In this document: piece by piece, positions 25,673 through 33,603 of the stretch
Position numbering within the stretch: the first letter of the stretch is position 1
Layout: the number at the start of each line of letters is the position of its first letter
Origin: Dyella_D sp052115385
GTDB taxonomy: Bacteria; Pseudomonadota; Gammaproteobacteria; Xanthomonadales; Rhodanobacteraceae
DNA: 64,000 nucleotides
Assembly: GCF_052115385.1 (NCBI RefSeq)
Contig: NZ_JBFRGP010000007.1
Location: 1 to 64,000 of the forward strand
Reading direction: 5' to 3'
Notes under the pieces: model-generated
Seen by the model: the letters and a program-made list of their open reading frames with translations, nothing else
The model's database searches: none
What the model was told of the DNA's origin: nothing
Made by a program: the position numbers and the translations under genes

Positions 25673-26278
25673 ATGAGCCGAGACATCCTGGTCCTCTACT
25701 ACAGCCGCACCGGCCATACCGCACGGCTGGCACGGCTGCTCGCGCGCGGCGTGGAGGAAGTCCCCGGCATGCAGGCGCGCCTGCGCCAGGTGCCGCCGGT
25801 GGCGCCGGTGACCGAAACCGCGCAGCCGCCGGAACCGGAAGAAGGTGCGCCCTACGCCACCCGCCAGGACCTGCTCGACTGCGCCGGCCTTGCGCTGGGC
25901 AGCCCCACGCGCTTTGGCAACATGGCCGCGCCGCTGAAGTACTTCCTCGACAACACCGGCGCGGAGTGGGCCAGCGGCGCACTCGCCGGCAAGCCCGCCG
26001 CGGTATTCACCTCCACCAGCACCATGCACGGCGGGCAGGAATCGACCCTGCTCAGCATGGCTTTGCCGCTGCTGCACCATGGCATGTTGCTGGTCGGCGT
26101 GCCGTATACGGAGCCCGCGCTCACCGCCACGCACAGCGGCGGCACGCCGTACGGCGCCAGCCATGTGTCCGGTCCGCAGGGCGACAACGCGATCAGCGAG
26201 CACGAGCGCGAACTGGCGCGCGCGCTGGGGCGTCGGCTCGCCGACGTGGCGCGCCGGCTGGCGGACAGCGGCACGTGA
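25673..26278 (+). CDS. WrbA-like flavodoxin-fold NAD(P)H:quinone oxidoreductase
   Basis: A 201-residue flavodoxin-fold protein. The FMN phosphate-binding loop is YYSRTGHTARLA (residues 9-20), and the WrbA-type segment LGSPTRFGNMAAPLKYFLD and STMHGGQE follow. It is predicted to reduce quinones by two electrons in the cytosol. The stop codon overlaps the GTG start of the DUF2069 gene, so the two are coupled. Confidence 0.88.
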   Translation: MSRDILVLYYSRTGHTARLARLLARGVEEVPGMQARLRQVPPVAPVTETAQPPEPEEGAPYATRQDLLDCAGLALGSPTRFGNMAAPLKYFLDNTGAEWASGALAGKPAAVFTSTSTMHGGQESTLLSMALPLLHHGMLLVGVPYTEPALTATHSGGTPYGASHVSGPQGDNAISEHERELARALGRRLADVARRLADSGT

Positions 26279-26625
26279 GCGCGGCGATTCCCCGCGCGTA
26301 TCGCATCGGCCTCGCCGCCTGGGCCGCGCTGGTGCTGCTGCAGTTCGCCTGGCACGGCTGGCTGTTTCCGGCGCAGCTGATACCGGTGTGGCTGGTGCTG
26401 CTGATCACCGTGCTGCCGCTGCTGCTGCCGCTGTTCGCGCTGCGCCGCGACGTGCGCCGCGCGCTGCTGTGGGTCGGCATCCTGGCGCTGTTCTATTTCT
26501 GCCACGGCATCGCCGAGGGCTGGAGCTCGTCCAGCGAGCGCTGGCTGGCGCTGGTGGAGATCGTGCTGACCTTGCTGCTGATCGGCGCCCTGGGCGCCGG
26601 CGTGCAGCGCAAACCCGCACGCTGA
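26275..26625 (+). CDS. DUF2069 integral membrane protein
   Basis: A 116-residue protein with four predicted transmembrane helices (LAAWAALVLLQFAWHGWLF; IPVWLVLLITVLPLLLPLFAL; LLWVGILALFYFCHGIAEG; LVEIVLTLLLIGALGAG). YFCHGIAEGWSS matches the conserved core of the DUF2069 family, which commonly accompanies wrbA in gammaproteobacteria. The GTG start at 26275 lies within the wrbA stop region (GTGA). Function unknown. Confidence 0.8.
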   Translation: MSAAIPRAYRIGLAAWAALVLLQFAWHGWLFPAQLIPVWLVLLITVLPLLLPLFALRRDVRRALLWVGILALFYFCHGIAEGWSSSSERWLALVEIVLTLLLIGALGAGVQRKPAR

Positions 26626-26694
26626 CCGGCTCCACGGAGGCCGAACACCCAGCGGCCTATACTCCCGGGGCGTTCTCAGCCCAGGGAGGGCCGC

Positions 26695-28335
26695 ATGGGA
26701 TTCCTGCAAGAAGCGCCGCAGCTGGCGCATCCGTACCGCGACGACCGCCTGCTGGTCGACCTGCTCGACCGCGTGCTGCCGGCGGATCGCCGCGCCGCCA
26801 TCGAATCCGACCTCGACGCCCTGGGCGACTACGCGCGCCTGGCCTGGCGCCGCGTCTGCAGCAGCACGCGGCGCAAGCCGGTGCTTACCCAGTGGGATGC
26901 CTGGGGCCGCCGCGTCGACCGCATCGAACTGACCCCCGCCTGGCAGGAAGGTCCGCTGCTGACCACCCGCCACGCGGTGCTCGCCGCGGGGCACGAAGCG
27001 CATCCGGAAGCACGCGTGGAGGAATTCGCGCGGGTCTATCTCTATCACCTCGCCAGCGAGTTCTATACCTGCCCGCTGGCCATGACCGACGGCGCCGCCA
27101 CCGCGCTGAAGGCCTCCGGCAATGCGGCGCTGATCGAGCGCGCGCTGCCGCATTTCCTCAGCCGCGATCCGGCGCAGTTCTGGCTCAGCGGCCAGTGGAT
27201 GACCGAGAACGCCGGCGGTTCCGACGTCGGCAACACCGAGACCGTCGCGCGCCGCGACGCCGACGGCCAATGGCGTTTGCACGGGCGCAAGTGGTTCAGC
27301 TCCGCCGTGGTCGGCGAAGCCGCGCTGGCATTGGCCCGCCCCGAAGGCGCCGGCGTCGGCCCGGGGGCGCTGGCGCTGTTCTACGTGGAGACGATGGACG
27401 ACGGCCAGCGCAAGCCCGAGCTGGTCATCGACCGCCTGAAGGACAAGCTCGGCACCCACGAACTGCCCACCGCCGAGATCCATCTGGACGGCCTGCCTGC
27501 CTGGCCGGTGGGCGAGCTCGAACACGGCGTGCGCCAGGTGGCGCCGATGCTCAACGTCACGCGCAGCTGGAACGCGATCTGCGCCGTCGCCAGCATGGCG
27601 CGCGCCCTGCAGCTGGCACGCGACTACGCGCGCCGCCGCCAGGCTTTCGGGCGCACGCTGGCCGAGCAGCCGCTGCACGCGCAGACACTGGCCGGCATGC
27701 AGGCGGAATTCGAAGCCGCCTTCGCGCTCAGCTTCGAAGTGGCGCATCTGCTCGGCCGCGCCGAACACCACGCCGCCACGCCGCAGGAAGCCGCGCTGCT
27801 GCGCCTGCTCACCCCGCTGGCCAAGCTGTGGACCGGCAAGCTGGCGATCCGCATCTGTTCCGAGGCGCTGGAATGCTTCGGCGGCGCCGGCTATATCGAG
27901 GACACCGGCCTGCCCCAGCTGCTGCGCGATGCGCAGGTCTATGCGATCTGGGAAGGCACCACCAATGTCCTTTCGCTGGACGCGCTGCGCGCCCTGGCCG
28001 GCAAGGCGCCGGGCGCCCTGCGCGAATGCATCGTGCAGTGGCTGGCCGACAGCGACGACATGCACGCGGCCAGCGCCATCCAGCACACCCTGGATGCGGC
28101 GATGCGCTGGCTGGATACGCACGGCGGGCAACGCGACGCGCTGGAAGCCGGCGCGCGCGGCCTGGCCTTCACCCTGGCCCGCTGCGCGGCCGCGGCGCTG
28201 CTGGCGCGGCAGGCGGCCTGGGCCAAGCGCCAGCGCGGCGACCTGCGCCCGGGCGCGGCGCTGCGGCGCTTCGTCGGGCATGGGCTGGACCGGCTGGATA
28301 CGTTGGATGCGGCGGATACGGCGCTGCTGGCGTAG
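26695..28335 (+). CDS. AidB-like acyl-CoA dehydrogenase family flavoprotein
   Basis: A 546-residue FAD enzyme of the acyl-CoA dehydrogenase superfamily. The size, the N-terminal extension and the C-terminal ECFGGAGYIEDTGLPQLLRD...YAIWEGTTNVLSLD match the AidB group. WMTENAGGSDVGNTE is the flavin/substrate loop. AidB proteins are linked to alkylation response and may bind DNA; the physiological substrate is unknown. The TAG stop codon (28333-28335) lies inside the left arm of an intergenic palindrome, so that insertion has set the current C-terminus. Confidence 0.87.
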   Translation: MGFLQEAPQLAHPYRDDRLLVDLLDRVLPADRRAAIESDLDALGDYARLAWRRVCSSTRRKPVLTQWDAWGRRVDRIELTPAWQEGPLLTTRHAVLAAGHEAHPEARVEEFARVYLYHLASEFYTCPLAMTDGAATALKASGNAALIERALPHFLSRDPAQFWLSGQWMTENAGGSDVGNTETVARRDADGQWRLHGRKWFSSAVVGEAALALARPEGAGVGPGALALFYVETMDDGQRKPELVIDRLKDKLGTHELPTAEIHLDGLPAWPVGELEHGVRQVAPMLNVTRSWNAICAVASMARALQLARDYARRRQAFGRTLAEQPLHAQTLAGMQAEFEAAFALSFEVAHLLGRAEHHAATPQEAALLRLLTPLAKLWTGKLAIRICSEALECFGGAGYIEDTGLPQLLRDAQVYAIWEGTTNVLSLDALRALAGKAPGALRECIVQWLADSDDMHAASAIQHTLDAAMRWLDTHGGQRDALEAGARGLAFTLARCAAAALLARQAAWAKRQRGDLRPGAALRRFVGHGLDRLDTLDAADTALLA

Positions 28336-28369
28336 GTTGGGGTTCGCCTGCGGCTCACCCCAACCTACA
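28331..28369. repeat. REP-like palindrome family 1, single element
   Basis: CGTAGGTTGGGGTTCG followed by CTGCGGCTCACCCC and AACCTACA. The outer GTAGGTTGGGGT pairs with ACCCCAACCTAC. Its GTAG includes the stop codon of the upstream dehydrogenase gene. It is the same unit as the arms of the pairs at 40206 and 52787. Confidence 0.85.
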
Positions 28370-28401
28370 CTAGTGCCTTTCCTCCACCACGGCCCTTCCC
28401 C

Positions 28402-28893
28402 ATGCAGCACCTGACCATCGTCACCACCGGCGGCACCATCGACAAGATCTACTTCGACGACAAGTCGGACTACAAGATCGGCGCGCCGCAGATCGGCGAG
28501 ATCCTCGGCCAGCTCGGGGTCGCCTTCCAGTTCGACGTGATCCCGATCCTGCGCAAGGACAGCCTGCACATGGGTGCCGAAGACCGCGCGCTGGTGCGCG
28601 CCGCCATCGAGGCGCAGCCGCATCGCCACGTGCTGGTGACCCACGGCACCGACACGATGGTGGAGACCGCGCGCGAACTGGCCAGCCTCAAGGGCAAGGT
28701 GATCGTGCTGACCGGCGCGCTCAATCCGGCGCGCTTCCAGGGTTCGGACGCGGTGTTCAATATCGGCTGCGCGGTGGGCGCGGTGCAGACGCTGCCGGAC
28801 GGCGTGTACATCGCCATGAACGGGCGCATCTGGGACCCGACCAAGGTGCGCAAGAATCGCGACGCCAACCGCTTCGAGGAATCGGCGGGCTGA
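28402..28893 (+). CDS. Short asparaginase-domain protein
   Basis: A 163-residue protein equal to the N-terminal domain of L-asparaginases only. Both catalytic Thr segments are present: IVTTGGTIDK (about residues 5-14) and VTHGTDTMVETA (about 78-89), followed by VIVLTGALNPARF. The C-terminal domain, which helps build the active site in full-length enzymes (about 330 aa), is absent. Similar short proteins occur in proteobacteria, so this is a family form rather than a truncation: there is a clean stop and no downstream remnant. Activity on asparagine is uncertain. Confidence 0.8.
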   Translation: MQHLTIVTTGGTIDKIYFDDKSDYKIGAPQIGEILGQLGVAFQFDVIPILRKDSLHMGAEDRALVRAAIEAQPHRHVLVTHGTDTMVETARELASLKGKVIVLTGALNPARFQGSDAVFNIGCAVGAVQTLPDGVYIAMNGRIWDPTKVRKNRDANRFEESAG

Positions 28894-28907
28894 AGAAAAA
28901 CGTTGGC

Positions 28908-29068
28908 GCAGGTTGGGGGGAGCCGAAGGCGACTGCGAAGGCAGGATGCCGTAGCGAACATCCGCGTAGCGGATGGCCCAAAGGGCTGGCTGCTGATGCA
29001 GCCAGTAACCCCAACATCGCGACCATCGTACGTCTGTTGGGGTTCGCCTCCGGCTCACCCCAACCTAC
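28908..29068. repeat. REP-like family 1 pair with interrupted left element
   Basis: The right arm, GTTGGGGTTCGCC to ACCCCAACCTAC (29036-29068), is a standard unit. The left unit starts GCAGGTTGGGGGGAGCCGAAGG (28908-28929), and its expected end (AACCCCAAC) is displaced to about 29007. About 75 nt between the halves contain two more perfect hairpins: CATCCGC-GTA-GCGGATG (28959-28975) and CTGGCTGC-TGAT-GCAGCCAG (28985-29004). Confidence 0.7.
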
Positions 29069-29077
29069 ATGGAAAGC

Positions 29078-29105
29078 AACGGGCCCGGTCGATGACCGGG
29101 CCCGT
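29078..29105 (-). terminator. Strong hairpin downstream of the S53 peptidase gene
   Basis: AACGGGCCCGGTC and GACCGGGCCCGTT form a near-perfect 12-13-bp stem with a 2-3-nt loop, 8 nt beyond the peptidase stop codon (29114). It is followed on the minus strand by GCTTTCC. Probable terminator, possibly acting on both strands. Confidence 0.65.
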
Positions 29106-29113
29106 TTCATTTC

Positions 29114-31744
29114 TCACTGCACGTTGACGTTGACGTCGTCCAGCACGAACGAGGTCTGCAGCGAGCTGTCTTCGGTGCCCGTGAACTTGAGGGTCACGGT
29201 CTGGCCGATGTAGCTGTTGAGGCTGAGCGTCTTCAGCGCATAACCCGAAGCCTTGTTGAGGTTCGAGTACGTGGCCAGCGTCGCCAGCACGGTGCCGCTG
29301 CTGTTGAGCACCTGCACGTTGAGCTTGTCGTACGCGGTCGAGGTGGTGGTCTCGGCCGTGTCGACGTGCAGGTAGAACGTCAGCGAGGCCGAGGTCTTGC
29401 CGCTGGGGATCGTCACGCTCTGCGAGACGGTGTCGGTATGGCTGCTGCCATAGCCGTCCAGCCAGGTGAACCAGGTGCCGCCATGCGCGGTTTCGCCGCT
29501 GCAGCTGCTGTTGCTGCACAGCGCGCCGGAGCTGATCGACCACGGCGTGGCCGTGCCGGTCTCAAAGCCCGGGTTGACGATCAGCTGGCTGGAACCGCCG
29601 CCGCCGCCGGACACGGTCACCGACGAGTTCTTCGAGCTGGTATGCCCGTTGACGCTGTCGGTCACCGTCTCGGTGACGGTGTAGGTGCCGGCCGCCGCAT
29701 AGGTGTGGCTGGGGCTGGTCGCGGTGGAGGTGCCGCCGTCGCCGAAGGTCCACGAGTGCGCCGAAATGGTGCCGCCGCTATCGGTGGAGCTGTCGGTGAA
29801 GTTGGCGACCAGGCCGCTGGTGGTGAAGCTGAAGTTGGCCGTGGGCGTGCCGCCGGTGGTACCGCCGCCGGAGACCCAGTTCGCCGCCGCGAAGGCATTG
29901 ACCTTGGAGATGTCCAGGCTGCCGAAGCCGGTGGTGTAGTCCCAGCCCGCCGCGGCGTTGTAGCCGTGGCCGCTGTAGCCGTTGTTGCCCGAGGTCACGT
30001 CGTGCAGCAGCTCGGGGTGGTTCGGGAAGTCGCCGTAGAACTTCGAGGTCGGGAACGGCAGCGCATTGTTGTTGTTCGACTGCAGGCGCGCCCACACGCC
30101 GACGAAGATCGGCGAAGCCAGGCTGGTGCCGCCGATGGCGTACACGCTGCCCTGGTAGACGATCTGCGCGCCGCTGGACTGCGCCGCGTCGAACGCCACG
30201 TCGGGCAGTACGCGCTTGGTCACCGAGGAACCCAGGGCGGTGGTCTGCCAGGTCGGTGCCGTCTCGAACGAGCTGACGCCGCCGCCGGTGGCCCACAGGC
30301 GCTTGCGCGTGTCGGTCGAGCTGACCGCGGCCAGGCCTTCGTTCCACACCGTCTCGCCAGCCCAGGTGGTGCCGTTGGTCGACAGCGTGGTGCCGCCCAC
30401 CGCGACCACGTACGGCGACGCCGCTGGCTCGCTCACCGAGTAGGCGGTGAGGTCGGCCGTGACGGTGCCGGAGGCATTGGTCAGCACGCCGCCCTGCGAC
30501 TCGTACACACCTTCGTCGCCGGAGGAGATCGAGAAGGTCTGGCCCTGCGCGACGGCCTGCTGGAACACGTTGTCGTCGGCCTGCTGGGTGCCGGCGTTGT
30601 GCGCGGCGGTCTCGTCTTCGCCCAGCGACACGTTGACCACCTTGGCCACGTTGTCGGTCACGGCCTTGTTGTAGGCCGCGGTGATGCCGGCGTCGGTCAG
30701 CGAGGCGTTGTTGGTGCCGTTGGCCGCCGTGTAGAAGATCAGCTTCTGCACGCCGCCGGTGGTGCCGACGATGGTCTGGCTGTCCAGGTTCCACTCGCCG
30801 TCGCCGTCGGTGTCGTCCCACAGCGCGGCGGTGCCCACTTTCACCGTCTGCGTGGTGGTGGTCGGCAGGCCGGCGTTGGTGGTGAAGGTGTTGAGGTCGT
30901 TGATGGTGGTGGTGGTGGCACCCCAGGTGACGATGCCGACCGTGGTGTTGGTCGCCGCCGGGACGGTGCCGACGTCATAGATCGCCGGGAAGTCCTTCGG
31001 GTTGTGGCTGGCGACGGTGGCGCTGGTCGCGTTCGGGTGGATCTCGGCCGGGGTCAGCTCCTTCAGCACGTGGTGCATGGTGTGCTTGACGCTGACGTCC
31101 TGCAGGCCCAGCACCGCGTCGACGGTATCGGCGAGCGAGGACGGCACCTGCACTTCGCCGTCGTTGGCCACGCGCTGGCGGCCGCGGAACTGGAAGGTCT
31201 TCATGGTGGTGCGGAATGCGGCCTGCACGTGGCCGGCATTGCCGTCGGCCTCGACCAGCAGGTTGTTCGGCGACACGGTGACGTTGCTGAAACCGGCAGC
31301 GCGCAGATGCGCCACCACCGCCTGGACCTGCTGCTCGGTCGGCGCATAGGCCGCCTTGAACTGGTCCGGCGTCAGGTACTTGCCGTAGTGCGCGCTGCCC
31401 GGCGTGGCCAGCTCATGCAGGAACTGCTGCAGCTGGTCGGCGTTGCGCAGCTTCAGGCTGACGGCGACGTGCAGCGGCTTGCTCTGCTCCAGCGGGGTGA
31501 CCAGCGCGTTGTCCACGGTGGGATTGCCGCGCATGCGGATGGTCCACTGCGGGGCGGTGCTGGCGGTGGACAGCGCGGCAACGGCGGCGCCGGCCTTTTC
31601 GATCGCCGGATGGGTCTTGGTGGTGACCCAGCTGTCGGCGGCCTGGGCCGAACCAGCCAGCATCGCCATCGAGACGGCGGCCGGCAGCAAAGCTTTGCGG
31701 TACAGCTTGTTGGTGATGCCCCACGAGTATTTCTGACTGCTCAT
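29114..31744 (-). CDS. Secreted S53 serine-carboxyl peptidase (sedolisin/xanthomonalisin-like) with PKD domain
   Basis: An 876-residue pre-pro-protease. It has a signal peptide (ALLPAAVSMAMLAGSAQA), a pro-S53 activation domain (about residues 60-240: LEQSKPLHVAVSLKLRN...GKYLTPDQFKAAYAPTE), and a catalytic domain (about 250-625). The Glu/Asp pair is in DGEWNLDSQ (about 317-321), the oxyanion Asp in SISSGDEGVYES and the nucleophile Ser in GGTSLASPIFVG (about 540). Calcium-site-like residues occur near DVTSGNNGYSG. A PKD domain (about 640-715, SWTFGDGG...HTYAAAGTYTV) and a beta-rich C-terminal module (NPGFETGTATPWS) follow. GGGGAG is 7 nt before the ATG. Acid-active, pepstatin-insensitive proteolysis is expected from the family. 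Confidence 0.93.
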   Translation of the reverse strand: MSSQKYSWGITNKLYRKALLPAAVSMAMLAGSAQAADSWVTTKTHPAIEKAGAAVAALSTASTAPQWTIRMRGNPTVDNALVTPLEQSKPLHVAVSLKLRNADQLQQFLHELATPGSAHYGKYLTPDQFKAAYAPTEQQVQAVVAHLRAAGFSNVTVSPNNLLVEADGNAGHVQAAFRTTMKTFQFRGRQRVANDGEVQVPSSLADTVDAVLGLQDVSVKHTMHHVLKELTPAEIHPNATSATVASHNPKDFPAIYDVGTVPAATNTTVGIVTWGATTTTINDLNTFTTNAGLPTTTTQTVKVGTAALWDDTDGDGEWNLDSQTIVGTTGGVQKLIFYTAANGTNNASLTDAGITAAYNKAVTDNVAKVVNVSLGEDETAAHNAGTQQADDNVFQQAVAQGQTFSISSGDEGVYESQGGVLTNASGTVTADLTAYSVSEPAASPYVVAVGGTTLSTNGTTWAGETVWNEGLAAVSSTDTRKRLWATGGGVSSFETAPTWQTTALGSSVTKRVLPDVAFDAAQSSGAQIVYQGSVYAIGGTSLASPIFVGVWARLQSNNNNALPFPTSKFYGDFPNHPELLHDVTSGNNGYSGHGYNAAAGWDYTTGFGSLDISKVNAFAAANWVSGGGTTGGTPTANFSFTTSGLVANFTDSSTDSGGTISAHSWTFGDGGTSTATSPSHTYAAAGTYTVTETVTDSVNGHTSSKNSSVTVSGGGGGSSQLIVNPGFETGTATPWSISSGALCSNSSCSGETAHGGTWFTWLDGYGSSHTDTVSQSVTIPSGKTSASLTFYLHVDTAETTTSTAYDKLNVQVLNSSGTVLATLATYSNLNKASGYALKTLSLNSYIGQTVTLKFTGTEDSSLQTSFVLDDVNVNVQ

Positions 31745-32330
31745 TCCGTGACTCCCCAGACTTATTTCAGGCACGAACGGACCCGATGCGGCCGTACGGC
31801 CCCATGATGGAAATGCCGCTCTTGGGTGCGGCGCCTTTGGTTATGTGTTTGCCCAGCGGTCCTGTGTACGTCCGGCCGTCTGTCCCCTGGTCGTTCCTGA
31901 CCCAGCCGTGCCTGACTCTTTGCGTTGCAGTTGAGCGCCTCACCAGCCCCGGGGAAACGCTCATGCATCACCCGTCAACCTCCCCGCCGACGGATTCATT
32001 GACGCTAAGGGGCGACGCACGATTTCGTCAATGCGCGTGGAAACCGCTGGAAATGAGTGGTTTTCGACACTTTCGCGTCAGCAACTTTTTACGAAGCGCG
32101 GTGCCGGGGGGACGCTTGCTCGAGCGCGTTTCACGCGCACGCGTGATGGCGACCAGTCATGCCTGCACGCTATGACGACATGGCCGCCTCGATTTCTTGC
32201 GTTTGAAACGAAGCGGGCGCGAGCATGACTTCCGCCATGGATAAACGAACGCTGAATAATGGTTGCAGCCGCGACTATCCGGTGTTTTCCAAAGGCAGGA
32301 AATCAGCACCCGGAACGTGTCGCGAACCAC
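31745..32330. other. 586-nt non-coding region upstream of the S53 peptidase
   Basis: No supported gene on either strand; short open frames here lack ribosome sites and homology. It should carry the peptidase promoter on the minus strand. The only structure I see is an 8-bp inverted repeat, CATTGACG (31997-32004) and CGTCAATG (32026-32033), with a 21-nt spacer, which could be an operator. Base composition is less GC-rich than the flanking genes. Confidence 0.5.
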
Positions 32331-32359
32331 AAAAAAAGCGCCGCAAGGGGCGCTTTTTT
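32331..32359 (-). terminator. Bidirectional-looking terminator downstream of sufT
   Basis: An AAAAAAAGCGCC-gcaagg-GGCGCTTTTTT stem-loop with A- and T-runs on both sides. On the minus strand it follows the sufT stop codon (32400) by about 40 nt. Confidence 0.8.
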
Positions 32360-32399
32360 CCTAGGTGTTTTTCCTAGCGCAATGCATCAAAGCCAAGGC

Positions 32400-32954
32400 T
32401 CAAAGCATGCCGGTTTCCAGCTTGGCGATCTCCGACATCATCGAATGATTCCACGGCGGGTCGAACACCAGGTCCACGTCGGCTTCCTGCACCGTGGGGA
32501 TCAACTCCAGCTTGGTGCGCGCGTCGTCGATCAGGATGTCGCCCATGCCGCAGCCGGGGGCGGTCAGGGTCATCTTCACGTAGACCTTGCGGCCGCCCTC
32601 GACGGCATCGAGGCTGACGTCGTAGACCAGGCCCAGCTCGACCACGTTCACCGGGATCTCCGGGTCGAACACGGTGCGCAGTTGCTGCCACACCAGTTTC
32701 TCCACGTCGGCGTCGGTGGCGTCGTCGGGCAGTTCGATCGGCGGCGGCGGCTCCTTGCCCAGCGCGTCCGCGTCCTTGCCGGCGACGCGGAACAGGTTGC
32801 CCTCCACGTACACGGTGAAGCTGCCGCCCAGCGCCTGGGTGATGTAGCCGATCTGCCCGGCCGGCAGGGTGACCGTTTCTCCCTGCGGCACCATCACGGC
32901 GTCGCAATCGCGCTCCAGGGTGAAAGGTTCGCTGCTAAGACTGAAACCGCTCAT
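32400..32954 (-). CDS. sufT: Fe-S cluster assembly factor SufT (MIP18/DUF59 family)
   Basis: A 184-residue protein. The N-terminal part (residues 1-80) is the SufT-specific extension (VMVPQGETVTLPAGQIGYITQALGGSFTVYVEGN). The C-terminal part is a DUF59/MIP18 domain with TVFDPEIPVNVVELGLVYDV and the metal-binding-type segment MTLTAPGCGMGDIL. SufT proteins help mature Fe-S proteins under high demand. No other suf or isc genes are nearby, so it appears as an orphan here. Confidence 0.9.
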   Translation of the reverse strand: MSGFSLSSEPFTLERDCDAVMVPQGETVTLPAGQIGYITQALGGSFTVYVEGNLFRVAGKDADALGKEPPPPIELPDDATDADVEKLVWQQLRTVFDPEIPVNVVELGLVYDVSLDAVEGGRKVYVKMTLTAPGCGMGDILIDDARTKLELIPTVQEADVDLVFDPPWNHSMMSEIAKLETGML

Positions 32955-33150
32955 GCCGATCCTGAAAAACCATTCCGAAAATGTCGAAAGCCCAGGCTCG
33001 AGGCCGGGCCAAGCTGCCTATTATGCCGTCCGCTGACCCAGATCAGGCCGGCGGGGGCCGATCTCAAGATGCGGCCGCGCTATGATCCGGCGCTTTCACC
33101 CTCAGGGAAGAGCCGCACGTGCCAGCCCCGCTTACCGGTCACCGCCCCTC

Positions 33151-33582
33151 ATGAGCGCACGCGCGCTGTTTTCCGCTGTGTTCGCCCTGGTCAGCGCGGT
33201 GATGCTGGGCCTGGCCTTCGGCGCCGTATGGATGCTGCCCACCCTGTTCTTCTCGCACGTGATGCCGTGGCTGGCCCTGCTGATCGGCTGGCTGCTGGGC
33301 AGCCTGATCCGCGGCTGGGTGCGCCCCGAGCCGCGCGGCGCCGCCGTGCTGGCCGCCCTGGCCACCCTGCTGGCCTGTGGCTACGTCTGCCTGCTTACCG
33401 CCGCCGCGCGGGTGGCCGGGCTGATGGGGCTGGGCCTGGTCGACGCGATCAGGACAGCCGGTTTCGGACTGCTGATGGACCTGGTGCGGCTGAACCTGGC
33501 CGCGACCGACCTGGTCTGGTTCGCGCTCGGCGTCGCGCTGTCGGCCTGGGTGGCCTGGCGCACGGTGCCGAAGCGGGCCTGA
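33151..33582 (+). CDS. Small four-helix membrane protein of unknown function
   Basis: A 143-residue hydrophobic protein with four probable transmembrane helices (ALFSAVFALVSAVMLGLAFGAVWML; PWLALLIGWLLGSLI; AAVLAALATLLACGYVCLLTAA; LVWFALGVALSAWVAWRTV). The ATG at 33151 is used because the hydrophobic segment starts right after it. I do not recognise a family. It is convergent with pntB and stands alone between sufT and the transhydrogenase genes. Confidence 0.65.
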   Translation: MSARALFSAVFALVSAVMLGLAFGAVWMLPTLFFSHVMPWLALLIGWLLGSLIRGWVRPEPRGAAVLAALATLLACGYVCLLTAAARVAGLMGLGLVDAIRTAGFGLLMDLVRLNLAATDLVWFALGVALSAWVAWRTVPKRA

Positions 33583-33603
33583 GCCCAGGCCGGCAAACCG
33601 GAC

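Noticed and set aside
25852..29058. 1068-codon open frame on the minus strand
   Set aside because: It runs antisense to the wrbA, DUF2069, AidB-like and asparaginase genes, all recognisable on the plus strand. Its translation is Arg/Ala/Gln/His-rich without any domain, typical of the mirror frame of GC-rich genes.
29366..31807. 813-codon open frame on the plus strand
   Set aside because: Antisense to the S53 peptidase; low-complexity Gly/Val/Arg composition with no ribosome site.
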